This document shows positions 51,722 through 61,036 of a stretch of 64,000 bases of DNA, piece by piece (within the stretch, counting starts at the first letter, position 1; each line of letters opens with the position of its first letter). The stretch is from the NCBI RefSeq assembly GCF_009754945.1, contig NZ_WPIN01000017.1, positions 100,843-164,842 of the forward strand, read 5' to 3'. The translations under genes were made by a program, and so were the position numbers. The DNA is from Spirosoma arboris. GTDB taxonomy: Bacteria; Bacteroidota; Bacteroidia; Cytophagales; Spirosomataceae. A model generated the notes under the pieces. It was given only the letters and a program-made list of their open reading frames with translations, was not told the DNA's origin and made no database searches.

Positions 51722-54700
51722 CTAAAAATCGTAACCAAGCGTCAGGTAGGCAATGGGCTTACCAACTGTCTTATCTTCAAGTCCCCAGGCATAGTCAAAT
51801 TTCACAAAGTATCCGAAAATCATGGTTCGGACACCAGCTCCGTAACCGATCAGGAAGGGGTTTTTGAAGTTCGTCACAATAGCCCGGAATGGGATGCTCC
51901 CTCCCCCAACGACTTCTGTATTCAGGCTGTTTTGTTGACTGAACGGCCCGCTGCCAGTCCAGGCTGTTCCAATATCGGTGAAGGCTACTAATTGAAGATT
52001 TCGCAGGAAATTCGAGGTAATATTACCGCGATATAGGTAGCGAATCAACGGCAATCGAAGTTCGGCATTAAAGAGCATCGAGCTGTTCCCAGTAAGCTTT
52101 CCTTGCCGGAATCCTCGCAAAGGAGCGGCAAAATCCAGGAAGAAGACATCACGATAATCATAAGGAATTTCGTTGCGCATTGTGTTTGGAACTAGCAACG
52201 GATTCGACGCAACCTGTTCTTTCGGGTTAGGGCCAATCCAGTTTTCCATACCCCCTAATGTACTTTTCTTAGGGGCAGATCCACCCGACTGACTAAATGC
52301 GAAACGCATGGCCAGGATTAGATCGCGATGGATTTTCTGATAGTGTCTCAAATCGATTGACAGCCGTCGGAAACCATCCGCAGAAGACCGTAAGCCTGCA
52401 TATTCCTCATACCGGATTTTGGCTTTTGTTCCTGTCAGCATATTCATGCCATTCACCTGCGTATTGTCGAATACAAATTCACCCCGAAGTCCTGCATAAT
52501 CAGACACCCGGTCTGGTTCAGCGAACGAAGACAGATCTATCAGGCGAGTAATGGCATAAAAGGGAGACAGCGTAAATCGGCTATTCACTGAAATTGGATA
52601 TGAAGCCGATACAGCAAAACGATTATATCGGTACTTCTGAAGTAATCCACCTCCGTCAACAAACAGAGTTTGGCGGTCAACCCGGGCACCATAGTCAATT
52701 CGGTGGGTTAAGTTTGTGTATTCGGCAAACAGGTCGCTATTACGTAATGTGTTGGTCAGGCTGATAAACCCACCCGCACGAAGCACATGGTTTTCCAGCA
52801 AGTCGGTCAGCGTCACATCCTGTGCATAGCCAAAACCCTTAATAGGATCAATACGCCAGTTAGAGGGAGCTTCATTAACCCCAAATGTAGCTTTATAATC
52901 AAATGGACCGCGAATCGTGATATTTTCCCGGCGACGATTTCGGGGCAATGTAGTTGTTAGACTTGGCAAAACTCCACCTGATCCTGTCCGACGTTGACGA
53001 TATTCGGCAGATTTTAACACGTCAGGATCAAACTGGTAATTATCCGTATCCACTTCGCCGGGTTCCAACGCCAGCTTTCTAGCCTGATCAAGTTGCACTC
53101 CGGTTGTTGAGTTCCTGTTCGCAATACTTGTATCAGCGACCGTCCGATTAGTCTGTCTGGTTGTATCGGTTTTTACCTCTCCCAGGCGAGTGGCATTGGC
53201 GCGAACCGTACTTAGACTTCGCTGGGTAGGTGGTACCTGTACTGACTGGTTTAGATTTAGTTGCGAGCGAAACCCAATATACTCATCTCCATTTTTCAAA
53301 CTGCTGTACACAAAGCCACCATTGGCCGGGTTAAGATCGTATAAGTGGAGACTTTGTGGAAAGGCCGTTACCTGAGTTACGGCTTTACTCTCGGTTTCGA
53401 GCCGATAAAGATTCCGGATACCATAAACATCGTTGAGGAAGTAAACCGTTGTTTCACTGGCCGGTATAGGCTGTGTGGCATGAAAAAGAGAATCTGTTAG
53501 CCGTACCACCGATAAATCACGAGCACTACCTTCATGCGTGAACAGCATCATGTGGTCGCGGATGGTTTTATACGATCCTTTGTCGACCCCAAGCGTATCT
53601 TCTTTTCGATTCGAGCTAAAGACCACCTGCCGAGCTGTACGCCCGATAAACGCTGGATATAAATCGTCGTAAAGGTCGTTCGTCAATTGTTGATAAGAAC
53701 CACGATTAATACTGTACAGAAACAGATCGTTCTGCCCTTTCCGCTCTGCACTCAATATCAGACTACCCCCATCCTCTGAAGCATCCATCCAGACTACCTG
53801 CGATAATCCATTTACTTTACGCTTAAACTGGCGCTTGGCTCGTTTTTCGAAACCACTATACTGATATAGATTAGTTTCCCCAAGTTCATCGGTAATAATT
53901 AACAGATTATTGTCTTTCTGCCAGGCGACCAATGGTGTACTTGTATGGGTTGCCTGGCCATCGAGCCGATAACCTCCCGACAGAACTGTTGACTTTTTAT
54001 GGTTAGCTGTGTTAACAACTTCTACATGAAATTTTCCATCCCGAAGAATTGTATAAGCAATGAATTGTTTATCAGGGCTCAGTTTCAGACTTATTAAAGA
54101 CGATTTATTGTCAACCGAACTTACTTTAAGCTGAAAATCATCGGCACCTTGCTGATAAGACTGAGAGATGCTGGTGGCCATACCTGCGTAATAGTCCCGC
54201 CATTCGCGTAAAAACCGACTGTAGGGTACACCCAGCGTACTGGAAATACTACTTTGTTCATTTCGGATAATGCGTGTCAGGTTCAAAATATTCGACACAT
54301 TATCGCGACCATACCGCTGAACAATATAATTCCAGATCGAATGTCCAACTCGCTCAGCTTCAGTTCCCGATAGCAGCGAAGGTTTTCTGACGGGACGGGT
54401 TAGTGAAACATCCCGCATATAGTCGTCCAGTTCCAGGCTATTCCCCTCGGCAATATACGAGGCAATACCCGGCATAAACCAGTCGGGCAAGGTGAGTAAT
54501 AGAGAACTCTGAAGTGCATCTTTCAGGCTACCTCCGTAGAGCATATCATACACGAACAGCATAGCGATATCGTGTACAATTTGTCGCCGAAAGCTAATTT
54601 GATCGCCCGTAAACGCCAGTTCTACTCGGGATTTAGACAGATTCTGCTCCCGGCTGCTCAACCCGCTCTGCGAATTAAGGCCAATGTTGCTTTGAGCAAG

Positions 54701-54994
54701 CTCGGCAGGGGAGTTAAAGAGAAAGACTTTGACCCGATTATAAGGCGTATAACCGAGCAATTCAGTAATTCGATCAAACTCCGATTCGGCATACTGCGCC
54801 GTTAGGTTGGCAATCTGGTTACCATCCTGGTAATAGTAGATCTCGAAATTTGAGGTTCGAATGATTTTCCACTCGAAATTCCGGTATTGAATCCGGTTCT
54901 TTCCGAATCGCTCCAGCGACGGATAGTTTTGCGCCGTAGCCACACTCAACCCGCCTAGCCACAGGCATACTAACAGAATGTATTGATTTCGCAT
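51722..54994 (-). CDS. Exported propeller/beta-barrel outer-membrane protein with peptidase-like N-terminus
   Basis: A 1090-residue exported protein (signal peptide RNQYILLVCLWLGGLSVATA, then Q). Residues about 25-275 resemble the gluzincin/peptidase-MA fold (NFEIYYYQDG, TLPDWFMPGIASYIAEG), but the metal motif HExxH is degenerate (QIVHDIAMLF). Residues about 280-570 form a TolB/PD40-like propeller. From about 700 to the C-terminus is a beta-barrel-like region ending in YLTLGYDF, with the AELRLPLIRYLYRG-type strand seen in Omp85/surface-antigen barrels. Likely anchored in the outer membrane; function unknown, possibly cell-surface processing. Confidence 0.82.
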   Translation of the reverse strand: MRNQYILLVCLWLGGLSVATAQNYPSLERFGKNRIQYRNFEWKIIRTSNFEIYYYQDGNQIANLTAQYAESEFDRITELLGYTPYNRVKVFLFNSPAELAQSNIGLNSQSGLSSREQNLSKSRVELAFTGDQISFRRQIVHDIAMLFVYDMLYGGSLKDALQSSLLLTLPDWFMPGIASYIAEGNSLELDDYMRDVSLTRPVRKPSLLSGTEAERVGHSIWNYIVQRYGRDNVSNILNLTRIIRNEQSSISSTLGVPYSRFLREWRDYYAGMATSISQSYQQGADDFQLKVSSVDNKSSLISLKLSPDKQFIAYTILRDGKFHVEVVNTANHKKSTVLSGGYRLDGQATHTSTPLVAWQKDNNLLIITDELGETNLYQYSGFEKRAKRQFKRKVNGLSQVVWMDASEDGGSLILSAERKGQNDLFLYSINRGSYQQLTNDLYDDLYPAFIGRTARQVVFSSNRKEDTLGVDKGSYKTIRDHMMLFTHEGSARDLSVVRLTDSLFHATQPIPASETTVYFLNDVYGIRNLYRLETESKAVTQVTAFPQSLHLYDLNPANGGFVYSSLKNGDEYIGFRSQLNLNQSVQVPPTQRSLSTVRANATRLGEVKTDTTRQTNRTVADTSIANRNSTTGVQLDQARKLALEPGEVDTDNYQFDPDVLKSAEYRQRRTGSGGVLPSLTTTLPRNRRRENITIRGPFDYKATFGVNEAPSNWRIDPIKGFGYAQDVTLTDLLENHVLRAGGFISLTNTLRNSDLFAEYTNLTHRIDYGARVDRQTLFVDGGGLLQKYRYNRFAVSASYPISVNSRFTLSPFYAITRLIDLSSFAEPDRVSDYAGLRGEFVFDNTQVNGMNMLTGTKAKIRYEEYAGLRSSADGFRRLSIDLRHYQKIHRDLILAMRFAFSQSGGSAPKKSTLGGMENWIGPNPKEQVASNPLLVPNTMRNEIPYDYRDVFFLDFAAPLRGFRQGKLTGNSSMLFNAELRLPLIRYLYRGNITSNFLRNLQLVAFTDIGTAWTGSGPFSQQNSLNTEVVGGGSIPFRAIVTNFKNPFLIGYGAGVRTMIFGYFVKFDYAWGLEDKTVGKPIAYLTLGYDF

Positions 54995-55111
54995 AACAAG
55001 ACAACCAGTACGTCATTCGCCAATGGTGTAGAGAATGGCGTTTAAAGACTGAATACTACCAAAAAAAGATGAATTTTCGATGCATTACATCTACTATTCT
55101 GATTCGTGTTA

Positions 55112-56164
55112 CTATAACGAAACATACCGGCTAATATTCGCTTCCGGCTCCAAATCTTCACCATCTAATAAGTAACGGGTAAACTGTTCCGCCAAATAAG
55201 GTGCTAGTGATACTCCTTTTGTGCCCATACCGCCAAAAATACCGACCGTAGGTTGGTTTGGGTGTAATCCAATAAACGGTCGCCGATCTTTGGTCGACGG
55301 ACGAATACCGGCCTGCTGTGCTACAACCTGATAAGGCACTTTTAAAAGCTCACGAACTTTCGACTCTAAAAACTCGCGACCGTCATCCGTTGTTTGCCAA
55401 TCCAGATCGTGCCAGCTATAGGTAGCGCCAATTTTTATTAATCCCTCCCGAACGGGTAAAATAAAGATTCCCTGATTGACTATAGTTGAGATAGAGTAAT
55501 TTTCAACCATCGCTGTCAGAATCTGACCTTTCACAGGATTATAGGGAAGCCAATCAAATAACGGATTCTCACGCGTTTGAACTCCATCACAAAATATAAC
55601 TTTCCCAATATCGATTCCTTTCCATTCCGCTTTAGTATCGCTGATTTTTAGTTCATCAAGACTAACTCGACCTTCGAAGTATTGATTTTTTTTAATAAAA
55701 TAACCCTTGATAATTCTGACGAACTCGGTTAAATCCAGCCAGCCAGCCTGTGTTACCTCAAGCCCCCCGAACGGGTTATTAATAAATTGACTATAGCCCT
55801 GATTATCAACATTTTTCGAAATGTATTGTTGCACATCAGGGTCATTTGTTAAAGCTAAATAAGCGGTTTGTTCAGCAATTGACCGGAATGGACGGTAAAT
55901 GTTTTTAGGATGAAAGAAGCGGACCTGGAGATCCTGTTCGATACTACTATAAAACTGATGCAGAAATGGGAACAACTCGTTCGCCTTCCAGGTATGAACG
56001 AGTTTTCGACCAGTTAGCGGATTGACAATGCCAGCAGCCACTGCCGAAGCCGATGGGAGAATAGGGTCGTCGGCCAGAATTACGGAACAACCTCGCTGGT
56101 CGAGTGTCCAGGCCAGTACCGACCCAGCCACACCCTGACCCACTAGTAGAAAATCGGCAGTCAT
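55112..56164 (-). CDS. FAD-dependent oxidoreductase (DAO family)
   Basis: A 350-residue flavoprotein with the FAD-binding GxGxxG at FLLVGQGVAGSVLAWTL (about 6-22), a middle region PYNPVKGQIL and the late GIRPSTKDRRPFIGLHPNQP. It belongs to the D-amino-acid/glycine oxidase (DAO) superfamily; members in Bacteroidota are uncharacterised. Its start lies 3 bp from the left arm of the inverted repeat 56167-56283, and it follows cmk. Confidence 0.87.
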   Translation of the reverse strand: MTADFLLVGQGVAGSVLAWTLDQRGCSVILADDPILPSASAVAAGIVNPLTGRKLVHTWKANELFPFLHQFYSSIEQDLQVRFFHPKNIYRPFRSIAEQTAYLALTNDPDVQQYISKNVDNQGYSQFINNPFGGLEVTQAGWLDLTEFVRIIKGYFIKKNQYFEGRVSLDELKISDTKAEWKGIDIGKVIFCDGVQTRENPLFDWLPYNPVKGQILTAMVENYSISTIVNQGIFILPVREGLIKIGATYSWHDLDWQTTDDGREFLESKVRELLKVPYQVVAQQAGIRPSTKDRRPFIGLHPNQPTVGIFGGMGTKGVSLAPYLAEQFTRYLLDGEDLEPEANISRYVSL

Positions 56165-56166
56165 TC

Positions 56167-56283
56167 GTTATTGGTGGAGTAAGTGAAGTGGGTGGAATAA
56201 GTAAACTAAGTGAAGTGGGTGGAATAGGTAGGACAGCGTCCTTATTTACTCATTCCACCCACTCCACTTACTCCACCAATAAC
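56167..56283. repeat. 39-bp inverted repeat with 9-bp units, overlapping cmk
   Basis: Left arm 56167-56205 and right arm 56245-56283 are complementary over 39 bp with two mismatches (both G-U compatible). The left side is a chain of 9-bp units (gtggagtaa, gtgaagtgg, gtggaataa, gtaaactaa, gtgaagtgg, gtggaatag), and a 20-bp stretch starting taagtgaagt is repeated at 56180 and 56207. The right arm supplies the last codons and stop of cmk. Confidence 0.8.
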
Positions 56284-56984
56284 TTTCTCCCCCGCTTACG
56301 ATGAAGTTGGGCCAGACGCTGGTCGGCCAACTCGATCACCCAGTCGACCTGTTCTTCGATAGTCATGTGTGATGTATCCAGCAGCATTGCGTCAGGAGCC
56401 TGCACGAGTGGACTTTCGGCACGCGTCGTATCAATATGATCGCGCTTTTCTAAATTATTAATGATATCCTGAAGATTGACCAGTTCCCCTTTCGCAAGCA
56501 GTTCCTGTTGCCGGCGTTTAGCACGGGTATAAGTATCGGCAGTCATAAATACTTTTACTTCGGCATCCGGGAACACCTTCGTGCCAATATCCCGTCCATC
56601 CATTACAACACCCCGTCGACGGCCCATTTTCTGTTGTTGCGCCACCATAGCCCAACGCACTTCAGGAATGGCACTCACCTCACTAACAATGTTCGAAATG
56701 TACATTTTGCGAATTTCCTCCTCTACATTCAAGCCGTTCAGGCAGGTTTCGTTTCTGCCAGTACGGGCATTATGATTAAACGTAATGTGGATTTTTTCCA
56801 GAGCTTCTGTTACTTCCTTTTCGCTGGAAAGCGCAACGTGTTCCTGTATGAAAAACAGGCTAACTGCGCGGTACATAGCACCAGTATCGATATAACCATA
56901 GCCCATTCGGGCGGCTACTGCTTTAGCAGTTGTGCTCTTCCCGCAGCTGGAATATCCGTCAATGGCAATCACTATTTTCGGCAT
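56268..56984 (-). CDS. cmk: Cytidylate kinase
   Basis: A 238-residue nucleoside-monophosphate kinase that phosphorylates CMP/dCMP. The Walker A loop is GYSSCGKSTTAKAVAARM (residues 9-26), followed by YGYIDTGAMYRAVSLFF, GRDIGTKVFPDAEVKVFMTA and the RxxRR-like TRAKRRQQEL. It is essential in nucleotide metabolism. The C-terminal residues (KLLVE) are encoded by the arm of a large inverted repeat, a sign that repeat spread has altered the 3' end. Confidence 0.95.
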   Translation of the reverse strand: MPKIVIAIDGYSSCGKSTTAKAVAARMGYGYIDTGAMYRAVSLFFIQEHVALSSEKEVTEALEKIHITFNHNARTGRNETCLNGLNVEEEIRKMYISNIVSEVSAIPEVRWAMVAQQQKMGRRRGVVMDGRDIGTKVFPDAEVKVFMTADTYTRAKRRQQELLAKGELVNLQDIINNLEKRDHIDTTRAESPLVQAPDAMLLDTSHMTIEEQVDWVIELADQRLAQLHRKRGRKLLVE

Positions 56985-57091
56985 GAATAGTGGGTCCGCC
57001 GAAGCGGAAATGGTTTAACAAATTAACCACAAAAATGGCGTATAGTTAAGTAATTTTCTTTGGGGAACAGGAACAATACCTGACACAATGA

Positions 57092-57643
57092 CTATCTACT
57101 TAACGCTTGATGTTCGATGCGGAGAATAGAGAAAATATGTTCGTCCAGGTATTGATTATTTTTAACCGCTGCTTTCCGATGAATTGCTTCATGCGTATAT
57201 CCGGCGGTTTCAAGTACGCGCATGGAACCGATATTTCCTTCCAAAACGCACGCAAATATGCGATTAACCTGGAAATTCTGAAAGATATAATTTGTCATAA
57301 TCGGTACAGCCTGGGTCATAACTCCCCTTCCCCAATAGTCTTCACTGATCCAGTAGCCAATTTCGGCATTGTACCGATAGATATCGTCCTTCACTGTAAA
57401 GCCAATATTGCCCACAGCCTGCCCGTTTATTTCAACCGCCAGATTGTTGGGTTGCTGATAGGATTTGTTTGAGCGTACCCATGAATGGGCGTCTCGAGGT
57501 GTATAAGGGTACGGAAAAAAGTCGCGTACGTTGTTCCAGATATGCCGATTGCTGGCATGTCGAACCAACGACTCTTCGTCGCCCTCCCGCCAGGGACGAA
57601 GTTGGCCGATAGAAAGAGGAAAGCAAATCAACGCAGTAGTCAA
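57092..57643 (-). CDS. GNAT-family N-acetyltransferase
   Basis: A 183-residue acetyltransferase of the RimJ/RimL/[SpeG-like] group: LRPWREGDEESLVRHASNRHIWNNVRDFFPYPYT at the N-terminus, AVEINGQAVGNIGF and IGYWISEDYWGRGVMTQAVPIMT for acetyl-CoA. The substrate may be a ribosomal protein or an amine; unknown. Confidence 0.9.
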   Translation of the reverse strand: MTTALICFPLSIGQLRPWREGDEESLVRHASNRHIWNNVRDFFPYPYTPRDAHSWVRSNKSYQQPNNLAVEINGQAVGNIGFTVKDDIYRYNAEIGYWISEDYWGRGVMTQAVPIMTNYIFQNFQVNRIFACVLEGNIGSMRVLETAGYTHEAIHRKAAVKNNQYLDEHIFSILRIEHQALSR

Positions 57644-57889
57644 AGGAGCTCGAGGTTAATACGTCACTAACAACGCTTACAGCTAAATGTTAGCCCAACG
57701 CAGGTGTTTCTGACACATAAACTGCGTTTGGTTTTCCAATACTACGAAATTACTTTATCTCTCCCCTACCCTATTTCACTCCATTTGAATTGGTATTCGT
57801 CGGAAAATGCGAGTGGCCAGATTCCGAGTAGGATAGCTTTGAGTCATCTAATTCAGAAACAAGTCTTTCAAAGCCAGCTAGTCATCCAT

Positions 57890-58366
57890 ATGAAAGTAAC
57901 AGAGGAGTTTAAAAAAGAGGCTTCTGAACAATCAGATGCAGCAGCTATTCGGCAGGTTTTTGCCCAACTGGCAACAGCCTGGGACCTGGGCGATGCGAAT
58001 ATCTTCGCCGAATGCCTGACCAACGACTGCGACTACGTTACGTTTGCTGGCCAGCACATTGTTGGCCAAGAAGCGAACCGGCAAATTCACCATGATTTAT
58101 TCAATTCATGGGCACTCAAAGGCTCTAGCATGCACTCATCCGGACAACCATCCATTGCTTTTCTAAGTAACACAATAGCGCTTGTCCACTCTACGGGTAC
58201 CATTAAATTACGCTTTCAGAAGAAACCCCCATTGGACCGACTCTCGATTCAAACAATGGTATTAATCAAAACAGATGGGCAATGGAAAATCAGGGCCTTT
58301 CACAACTGTCGCATTCAACAACCAGGCTTATTTCAGCGTTTACTCATGGCATTTAAACGTAAGTAG
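57890..58366 (+). CDS. SnoaL/DUF4440-like protein
   Basis: A 158-residue protein of the NTF2-like superfamily: an N-terminal helical part (AAIRQVFAQLATAWDLGDANIFAECL), CDYVTFAGQHIVGQEANRQIHH and the final WKIRAFHNCRIQQP strand match the SgcJ/EcaC-type SnoaL layout. A cytoplasmic small-molecule pocket is likely; the ligand is unknown. The frame extends upstream to 57704, but those 62 codons read through a non-coding-looking spacer, so the ATG at 57890 was chosen. Confidence 0.8.
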   Translation: MKVTEEFKKEASEQSDAAAIRQVFAQLATAWDLGDANIFAECLTNDCDYVTFAGQHIVGQEANRQIHHDLFNSWALKGSSMHSSGQPSIAFLSNTIALVHSTGTIKLRFQKKPPLDRLSIQTMVLIKTDGQWKIRAFHNCRIQQPGLFQRLLMAFKRK

Positions 58367-58531
58367 GCCATTCGGCGTCAATGCATAAACACCTGTTAAC
58401 CAAAAGACTGGCAAGACTTAACGCGACTCGATAGCGTCAAATCAGATCATTGAAAAATTTGCTACATTTAAAGCAATCAGTACCAAACCGATGAATAAGT
58501 TGCCTAACACTATAAACTGAATACCGTAACA

Positions 58532-60010
58532 ATGACCCGCGAACAACTCATCGGCACGATTGGTAAAAATGGCCGGCGACTCAATATGATGGGCTCAGAC
58601 CTGGCTAATTTTGATTTTAGTGGCCTCGATCTGACACAGGCTGATTTCCGTTTCTCAAACCTCGATAAGGCTAACTTCCGGGGAGCTATTCTTAAGGGAG
58701 CTGATCTTAGTTTTTCAAACCTTAGTGGAGCTTCCTTCGCCGACGCCGATCTGTACGAAGCAAACCTAAATTTCTGTTCTCTGGAAGATGTCGACCTGAC
58801 TGGAGCTAATGTGGAAGGTGCAACATTCAATTTCGCCGGGCGCAGTAAGTATCGCAATCCGGTAGCTGAATCTCGTCCAGAGCCAATTACGCTGACCACT
58901 ATTCTGCAAAAACCGGGTTGGGGAACGCTTATCGGCATGATTTTAGGCGCTTTGCTGATTTACGGTTGTAACGCAATCATCTATTTTACGAACCTAATCA
59001 TAACCGCCACCGACCCCCTAATGGCGGGCTTATATCGGTTCCTGATTATTCAGAATATGGCCAATGGGGCTATTGTTTTTTTACTAACATGGGCCTTATC
59101 GAGTTGGCTTACGCGTCAATTTCCGTCTATCTGGCAACGCCATCTAGTAGCTAGCTTTGCCGTTTTGATCAGCATTTTCGTCGTTAATACGGGCTTGTAT
59201 CTTGTATTACTCAAGCCTTATCTTGACGAATTAGCGAAGCGGCCAGGAATTATTGAGAAAACGGCTCCCGGTTACATCTATGCACTGGGCGACTTATTGA
59301 TTGCCAATGTTTTCCTGTACGTACTGCAACAGGGTCGTCAGCTCACCCGAAAATTGTCGGAGCAGGAGTTTCAACTGCTCAATATGGAAAAACTCAAAAC
59401 GCGGGCTGAGTTAGATGCCTTGCAAGCGAAAATTAATCCTCACTTCTTATATAATGCCCTCAATAGCATTGCCAGTTTAGTGCATGATGACCCCGACAAA
59501 GCAGAAGAAATGACCTTGCTCCTGTCAAAACTCTTCCGATATTCTACCGGGCGTGATGGTGAACTATTTGCTACGTTGGCCGATGAACTGGAGATGGTTC
59601 GTACCTATCTGCAGGTAGAACAGGTTCGTTTTGGTAACCGGCTTACATTCAGCGTAGAAGTATCCGATCCAGCTCTGAATGACCTAAAATTACCGCAGTT
59701 TCTATTGCAACCCATTGTTGAAAATGCCATCAAACACGGCGTTGCCAAACGCGCTGACGCGGGCCGGATTGATGTTCGGATTTACGAAAAAAACGGAGAG
59801 CTGAATCTGTGCGTACACGACAATGGTCCGGGCTTCCCCGATGACATGGATGGTGGCTACGGGTTACGTAGTATCCAGGACAAGCTCAAATTATTGTATG
59901 GCAACGACGCCCGAGTCGAGTTGCAGAACTGGCCGCTCAAGCAGGTTCTGCTATCGATTCTGATGACCAAGATTAAAAGCAGCCATGCTTCGTTAACGCC
60001 TGAAGCTTAA
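58532..60010 (+). CDS. Sensor histidine kinase, LytS type, with pentapeptide-repeat N-terminus
   Basis: A 492-residue membrane kinase. Residues about 22-102 are pentapeptide repeats of the A(D/N)LxX type (FSGLDLTQADFRFSNLDKAN), which form a right-handed beta-helix. Four membrane helices follow (about 130-158, 168-193, 204-227, 249-265), then the HisKA_3-like/LytS kinase with the phospho-acceptor in INPHFLYNALNSIASL (His304) and an ATPase region with ENAIKHGV and DNGPGF. It signals to the LytTR regulator encoded 12 bp downstream. Pentapeptide repeats in place of an ordinary sensor domain are unusual. Confidence 0.88.
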   Translation: MTREQLIGTIGKNGRRLNMMGSDLANFDFSGLDLTQADFRFSNLDKANFRGAILKGADLSFSNLSGASFADADLYEANLNFCSLEDVDLTGANVEGATFNFAGRSKYRNPVAESRPEPITLTTILQKPGWGTLIGMILGALLIYGCNAIIYFTNLIITATDPLMAGLYRFLIIQNMANGAIVFLLTWALSSWLTRQFPSIWQRHLVASFAVLISIFVVNTGLYLVLLKPYLDELAKRPGIIEKTAPGYIYALGDLLIANVFLYVLQQGRQLTRKLSEQEFQLLNMEKLKTRAELDALQAKINPHFLYNALNSIASLVHDDPDKAEEMTLLLSKLFRYSTGRDGELFATLADELEMVRTYLQVEQVRFGNRLTFSVEVSDPALNDLKLPQFLLQPIVENAIKHGVAKRADAGRIDVRIYEKNGELNLCVHDNGPGFPDDMDGGYGLRSIQDKLKLLYGNDARVELQNWPLKQVLLSILMTKIKSSHASLTPEA

Positions 60011-60022
60011 TTTCAACCACTT

Positions 60023-60805
60023 ATGGTACTCCCCTTAAAAACGATACTCGTCGACGACGAATCACTAGCAATCAGTCGATTGCGCCGTCTCCTGGATAAA
60101 CACCGCGATACTGTCGAAATCATAGGTGAAGCACCCAATGGAGCCGAAGGCCTAACGCTTATCGAAGCTGAACGACCGGATTTAATTTTTTTGGACATCG
60201 AAATGCCACTGCTTAATGGTTTTGAGATGCTCTCCCGATTGACAGCCATGCCAATGGTTGTGTTTGCTACCGCTTTCAATCAATACGCTATTCGGGCATT
60301 TGAAGAAAACTCCATTGATTATTTACTGAAGCCCATCGAAGCGGAACGACTAAACCGTACTATCCAGAAAATCAAATCATTAGCAGAACGTAGCGAGACG
60401 ACTCAAACAACAGCTAATCCGATGACAGAAAGTGTTATGCGGCTTTTAGCGCAAATGCAACCGAAGAAAGAAGTCTATTCGATTTCGGTAAAAACGGGCG
60501 AAAAAATCAAATTGATCCCCCTTTCCGATATTGCCTTTTTCGAAGCTGAAGATAAATACGTGTTCCTCTCCACGATAGATGGTCAGAAGTTCCTCACGAC
60601 ATACACACTAACAACACTAAACGAGAAACTGCCCGATACGTTCGTGCGCGTCAGTCGATCGGTAATGGTCAATCGGCATAAAATCGCGGAGATTCATCGT
60701 CATTTCGATGGTAAGTTCATGCTGGCGATGACCGATAAAAAAGGGACGAAATTAACGAGTGGCAGTACATACGGAGATGCTGTTCGTCAGCTAATGGAGC
60801 TTTAA
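60023..60805 (+). CDS. LytTR-family response regulator
   Basis: A 260-residue regulator. The N-terminal receiver has LVDDE (Asp11, Asp12), the phospho-acceptor Asp58 in DLIFLDIEMP and Lys103 in DYLLKP. The C-terminal LytTR domain (about 155-258) contains IAFFEAEDKYVFLSTI, LNEKLPDTFVRVSRSVMVNRHKI and so binds DNA. It forms a two-component system with the pentapeptide-repeat kinase encoded just upstream (12 bp gap, same operon). Confidence 0.95.
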   Translation: MVLPLKTILVDDESLAISRLRRLLDKHRDTVEIIGEAPNGAEGLTLIEAERPDLIFLDIEMPLLNGFEMLSRLTAMPMVVFATAFNQYAIRAFEENSIDYLLKPIEAERLNRTIQKIKSLAERSETTQTTANPMTESVMRLLAQMQPKKEVYSISVKTGEKIKLIPLSDIAFFEAEDKYVFLSTIDGQKFLTTYTLTTLNEKLPDTFVRVSRSVMVNRHKIAEIHRHFDGKFMLAMTDKKGTKLTSGSTYGDAVRQLMEL

Positions 60806-60817
60806 GAAACCGACCTT

Positions 60818-61036
60818 ATGAAAGCTGCTACCGAGCGAAAAATCATTCGCTGGTTTCACATTCTGGCCAGCATTCCTATTCTCGGCTACATCTATGGCCC
60901 AGTTGCCGCACTTCCTGAACCCGCTTTTGCCGTTAGAGTCATTATTCTGCCGGCAGTTATTTTGTCAGGTTTCTGGCTCTGGCTTGGGCATTACGCTAAA
61001 AAGTGGTGGCGCGCAAGAAGACAAGCCGCTCACTGA
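60818..61036 (+). CDS. Small membrane protein, 72 aa
   Basis: Not recognised by family. A 72-residue protein with an N-terminal basic helix (KAATERKIIRW) and two hydrophobic segments (FHILASIPILGYIYGPVAAL and VIILPAVILSGFWLWLGHY), ending in a basic tail (KKWWRARRQAAH). It lies 12 bp behind the LytTR gene, so it belongs to the same operon and may be a membrane accessory of the signalling pair. Confidence 0.65.
   Translation: MKAATERKIIRWFHILASIPILGYIYGPVAALPEPAFAVRVIILPAVILSGFWLWLGHYAKKWWRARRQAAH

Noticed and set aside
57704..57889. 62 codons upstream of the SnoaL-like protein in the same frame
   Set aside because: The translation shows no family similarity and reads through what looks like a spacer; the ATG at 57890 gives the normal fold start.
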